Origin: Pseudomonadota bacterium
Lineage (GTDB): Bacteria > Pseudomonadota > Gammaproteobacteria > Steroidobacterales > Steroidobacteraceae
Length of the DNA stretch: 33,643 nt
Reading direction: 5' to 3'
Assembly (NCBI GenBank): GCA_021805865.1
Contig: JAJZDX010000041.1
Span: 1 to 33,643 of the forward strand
In this document: one piece after another, positions 31,650 through 33,643 of the stretch
Position numbering within the stretch: position 1 is the first letter of the stretch
How the letters are laid out: each line of letters begins with the position of its first letter
Notes under the pieces: model-generated
What the model was told of the DNA's origin: nothing
Database searches by the model: none
The model's input: only the letters and a program-made list of their open reading frames with translations
Translations under genes and position numbers: made by a program

Positions 31650-31909
31650 GCGGCACTCCAGAGGGTGAGGACGAAAGAGCTTCGGTCTGAGTAGCCACTC
31701 GTGCGCCAGCGACGGGCGGCGCGGGTGATCGTCCACTCCCGCAGCGCGGCATACCGGCGGAGGCTGATGCGATGGCGGCGGGGAGCGCGCCTGGCGCGCT
31801 CGACGATCACGATGGCCCCGCCGGTGCGGCGGTAGGCGCGGAGGGTGGCGAGGGGGACAGCACGCGCCGCGGAAGTTGGGGCGACGGTAGTACGCTCAGT
31901 GGCAGGCAT
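31646..31909 (-). CDS. Small basic protein, first gene of AAA operon
   Basis: ATG 31909 is preceded by a textbook GGAGGT site six bases away and is preferred to ATG 31942. The 87-residue product is strongly basic: AYRRTGGAIVIVERARRAPR then RHRISLRRYAALREWTITRA, ending SYSDRSSFVLTLWSAA-like as GYSDRSSFVLTLWSAA. It could bind DNA or RNA. No known domain is recognised. Its stop overlaps the AAA start, so it belongs to the operon and may be its regulator or nucleic-acid-binding subunit. Confidence 0.65.
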   Translation of the reverse strand: MPATERTTVAPTSAARAVPLATLRAYRRTGGAIVIVERARRAPRRHRISLRRYAALREWTITRAARRWRTSGYSDRSSFVLTLWSAA

Positions 31910-32406
31910 GACGGACCTCCGTTTACGGCGGTCGGCCATCAACTGCGCCTTGCGAGCGCCCCCGGTATTCCCCTTGCGGGTGTTGTATTCCCAGGTGTCT
32001 GGCCGGCCAAACGAACGTCCGCGACATTGCAGTCGCGTCGCAAGTTCAGTTAGCCCGGCCTAATGGGCTGTACTCCATTGTCGTTCTCCGTTCTCGCGAT
32101 TGGCACGGAACGGTGGGAAGGCAACTGGCGCGTTCCCACATACGTGGGACCGCACACTGATCCGGATCCGTCGGTCCGCCGTTTAGCGACTTGCCGGTCG
32201 GATGAGGTTCATCTATCGAGCTAGCCCCGCAACGATCTGCGGCCGTGCATTCCGAGGTGGGCGCTTCCTCACTCGATCCTCATCAATTCTCGATTCGCTC
32301 CAACATTTCTAGCATACGCCGACTTGCGAGTGTGTGTAAAGAGTGCCTTACACTATGTTATATCCACTCGCGCTCTATTCCGCGCCACTCGGTCACCGGG
32401 ATGGGC
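31910..32406. promoter_or_regulatory. Operon upstream region with two palindromes
   Basis: This 497-bp stretch has no supported gene. TCCCAC ATAC GTGGGA (32134-32149) is a perfect 6-bp palindrome, and GTGTAA N8 TTACAC (32334-32353) is a perfect operator-like inverted repeat. The promoter of the minus-strand AAA operon must lie here, but I cannot fix its boxes. Confidence 0.45.
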
Positions 32407-33438
32407 TCACCCGAGCTTTTTTGCCAATTCGCCCGCGTCTGGATGGTAGTACCGTAGAAGCATCTGTGTGCTCTTATGCCCAGTGATCTTAGCCAATTCA
32501 TGCATTTGGAATCGAGTGGCGAGCCTCGAGGTAGCCTCGTGCCGCAAGTCGTGTACGCGCACGTCTGTCAGGAACTCGGGATCGGGTGAGTGCCCGGATG
32601 TTTCACACTTCTCGACATACTTTTTCAGGGCCCGCGCGACTGCCCGAATGAACGCCAAGGTGATCGTGTCCGGCTTGACCCCGAGCACCAGCCCTGAAGT
32701 TAGCTGGCCGAGGGCACGCAACGTCTTGATAGCGCGTGGGGACAGCGGCACGTCGCGGGCGTCGCCGTTTTTACAGATGTCGGCGGGTAGCCGCGCGATC
32801 TTGCGGGTAAGGTCTAGATGCTCCCATCGCATCTGACACAGTTCGCCGCGGCGCATGCCAGTCTCGACAGCGAGCGTTAAGTAGGGTGGCAGGACCGCAG
32901 ATTGGCTTGCGCGTGATATGGCGTCGAGTTCCGCTGGCGTGACTCGCCTGGTGCGCTGGTCGCGGACCTGCGGCTTGCGGACGAGTTCGACAGGGTTCGA
33001 GAGGCTTTCCATTCCCCATTCCTTTCGCGCTACCGTGAACACATGGGAAAGGAGGATCAGGCGGCGCAGCACAGTGCCCGGGGTGTACTTGTGCAGCCAG
33101 CCGTCGCGTAGCGCGGCGATATCTTGGCCGCGGATTGTCGCCATGGGGCGGTCGGCGATCGGGTCCGCGAGCAGAGCGGCGATGATGGAGCGTTCCTTGA
33201 CGGCACCGCGTTTCTTGGCGGAGATTTCACGCGAGTAGCGGTTCAGCGTCTCACGCAGAGTGGTGCGCTCCGCTTCGCCCCGGTTTACCCAGATACCGCG
33301 CGACATCTCCGACTCGATCATGTTGGCCCAGGCAATTGCCTCGGCCTTCGTGTCGAATGTCCGTGTTTGTTGGGCATACCCCTTTTTGCGGACCTGCACG
33401 TGCCACTGGTACTCGCCCTTTTTTCGGATCGTTGCCAT
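32407..33438 (-). CDS. Tyrosine recombinase (phage/island integrase)
   Basis: I choose ATG 33438 (MATIRKKGEYQWHVQVRKKG) over an upstream in-frame start. The 343-residue protein has an N-terminal DNA-binding segment, a core-binding domain (about 60-150) and the catalytic domain. Catalytic residues are visible: Arg in ETGMRRGELCQMRW, His-x-x-Arg in VHDLRHEATSRL, His in ITGHKSTQMLL and the nucleophile Tyr in RYYHPDAGEL. It sits with its 5' end about 100 bp from a tRNA-type 3' end at 33534-33561, the standard layout for an integrase at the edge of its integrated element. The element body probably extends left, including the AAA operon. Confidence 0.92.
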   Translation of the reverse strand: MATIRKKGEYQWHVQVRKKGYAQQTRTFDTKAEAIAWANMIESEMSRGIWVNRGEAERTTLRETLNRYSREISAKKRGAVKERSIIAALLADPIADRPMATIRGQDIAALRDGWLHKYTPGTVLRRLILLSHVFTVARKEWGMESLSNPVELVRKPQVRDQRTRRVTPAELDAISRASQSAVLPPYLTLAVETGMRRGELCQMRWEHLDLTRKIARLPADICKNGDARDVPLSPRAIKTLRALGQLTSGLVLGVKPDTITLAFIRAVARALKKYVEKCETSGHSPDPEFLTDVRVHDLRHEATSRLATRFQMHELAKITGHKSTQMLLRYYHPDAGELAKKLG

Positions 33439-33533
33439 GACCGGAGTGTGCCAGAAGTGTGCCAATAACTGGAAAGAATGGCGTAACTCATTGAAATGGC
33501 GATAGGTGATGTCCTATTTACACGGCGAATGTC

Positions 33534-33561
33534 GGGGGTTCGAATCCCTCAGCACCCACCA
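33534..33561 (+). other. tRNA/tmRNA 3' end, probable att site
   Basis: GGGGG TTCGAAT CCCTC forms a 5-bp T-stem with the standard 7-base loop. It is followed by AGCACCC (acceptor 3' strand), A and CCA. The 5' partner GGGTGCT is absent upstream, where element-like AT-richer sequence begins, so the element replaces the RNA gene's 5' part here. The RNA identity (tRNA or tmRNA) cannot be told from 28 bases. No second copy of this sequence was seen in the window, so the other end lies outside it. Confidence 0.75.
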
Positions 33562-33643
33562 ATACCCCATTCAGCGCTCTCCCGCCTTGTTCAGAATAAC
33601 AAATAAATCAATAACTTAGCGGATAATTGTAGAAGGCGGGACA

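Noticed and set aside
32131..32156. Single CRISPR-repeat-like palindrome (CGTTCCCACATACGTGGGAC)
   Set aside because: It resembles a type I-E repeat core but occurs once only, with no regularly spaced copies or cas genes nearby.

Overview
This is a GC-rich bacterial chromosomal window, most likely from a gammaproteobacterium (a Xanthomonadales/Nevskiales/Steroidobacter-like lineage is my guess; no marker fixes it). It mixes ordinary genes (pdxH, MarR and LytTR regulators, a two-component system) with dense accessory material: at least three transposon remnants or copies, five broken genes, a tRNA-type 3' end beside a tyrosine integrase, and several gene sets of unknown function.

Region by region. 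1-330: the 5' end of an IS1634-family transposase gene runs off the left edge, and a Tat-type FAD oxidoreductase gene is cut off beside it. 1.2-4.9 kb: a membrane LytTR regulator, then a MarR regulator with a divergent promoter/operator, a decayed ABM monooxygenase gene, a DUF4440 protein, a GNAT gene stopped by an in-frame amber, and a membrane protein. 5.0-5.95 kb: paired hairpins, a Tn3-family transposase relic, and an AraC relic that also carries an in-frame amber. 6.0-12.2 kb: a minus-strand envelope gene cluster (OmpA-like lipoprotein, polytopic membrane protein, secreted VWA-like protein, two paralogous Sel1 proteins sharing a C-terminal tail, a small one-TM protein). Divergent from it at 12.4-16.0 kb are a third Sel1-repeat protein and an overlapping response regulator/hybrid kinase pair. 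16.6-21.2 kb: a secreted Cys-rich protein with a muramidase-like C-terminus, a membrane-anchored ankyrin protein, and an overlapping HlyC-like acyltransferase/SelO-like protein pair. 21.2-24.0 kb: mobile-element genes (an LPD7 fragment) interrupted by a 2.2-kb IS1634-type element with both terminal inverted repeats and a divergent DUF6788 gene. 24.4-28.7 kb: pdxH, a PAS protein, a small conserved protein, a twice-frameshifted 3'-5' exonuclease gene beside a serine-tRNA-like remnant, a secreted protein and two membrane proteins. 28.7-31.9 kb: a compact five-gene minus-strand operon (small basic protein, Lon-type AAA ATPase, zinc-knuckle protein, metallophosphoesterase, MNT nucleotidyltransferase) with stop/start overlaps or 10-bp spacing. 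32.4-33.6 kb: tyrosine integrase and tRNA-type attachment site, probably the edge of an island extending leftward.

The strongest candidates for undescribed biology are the integrase-linked AAA/phosphoesterase/nucleotidyltransferase operon, the HlyC-like/SelO-like pair beside a muramidase/ankyrin pair (possible toxin-immunity plus modification), and the VWA/OmpA/Sel1 envelope cluster with its two-component system. All functions were assigned by reading motifs; no database search was run.
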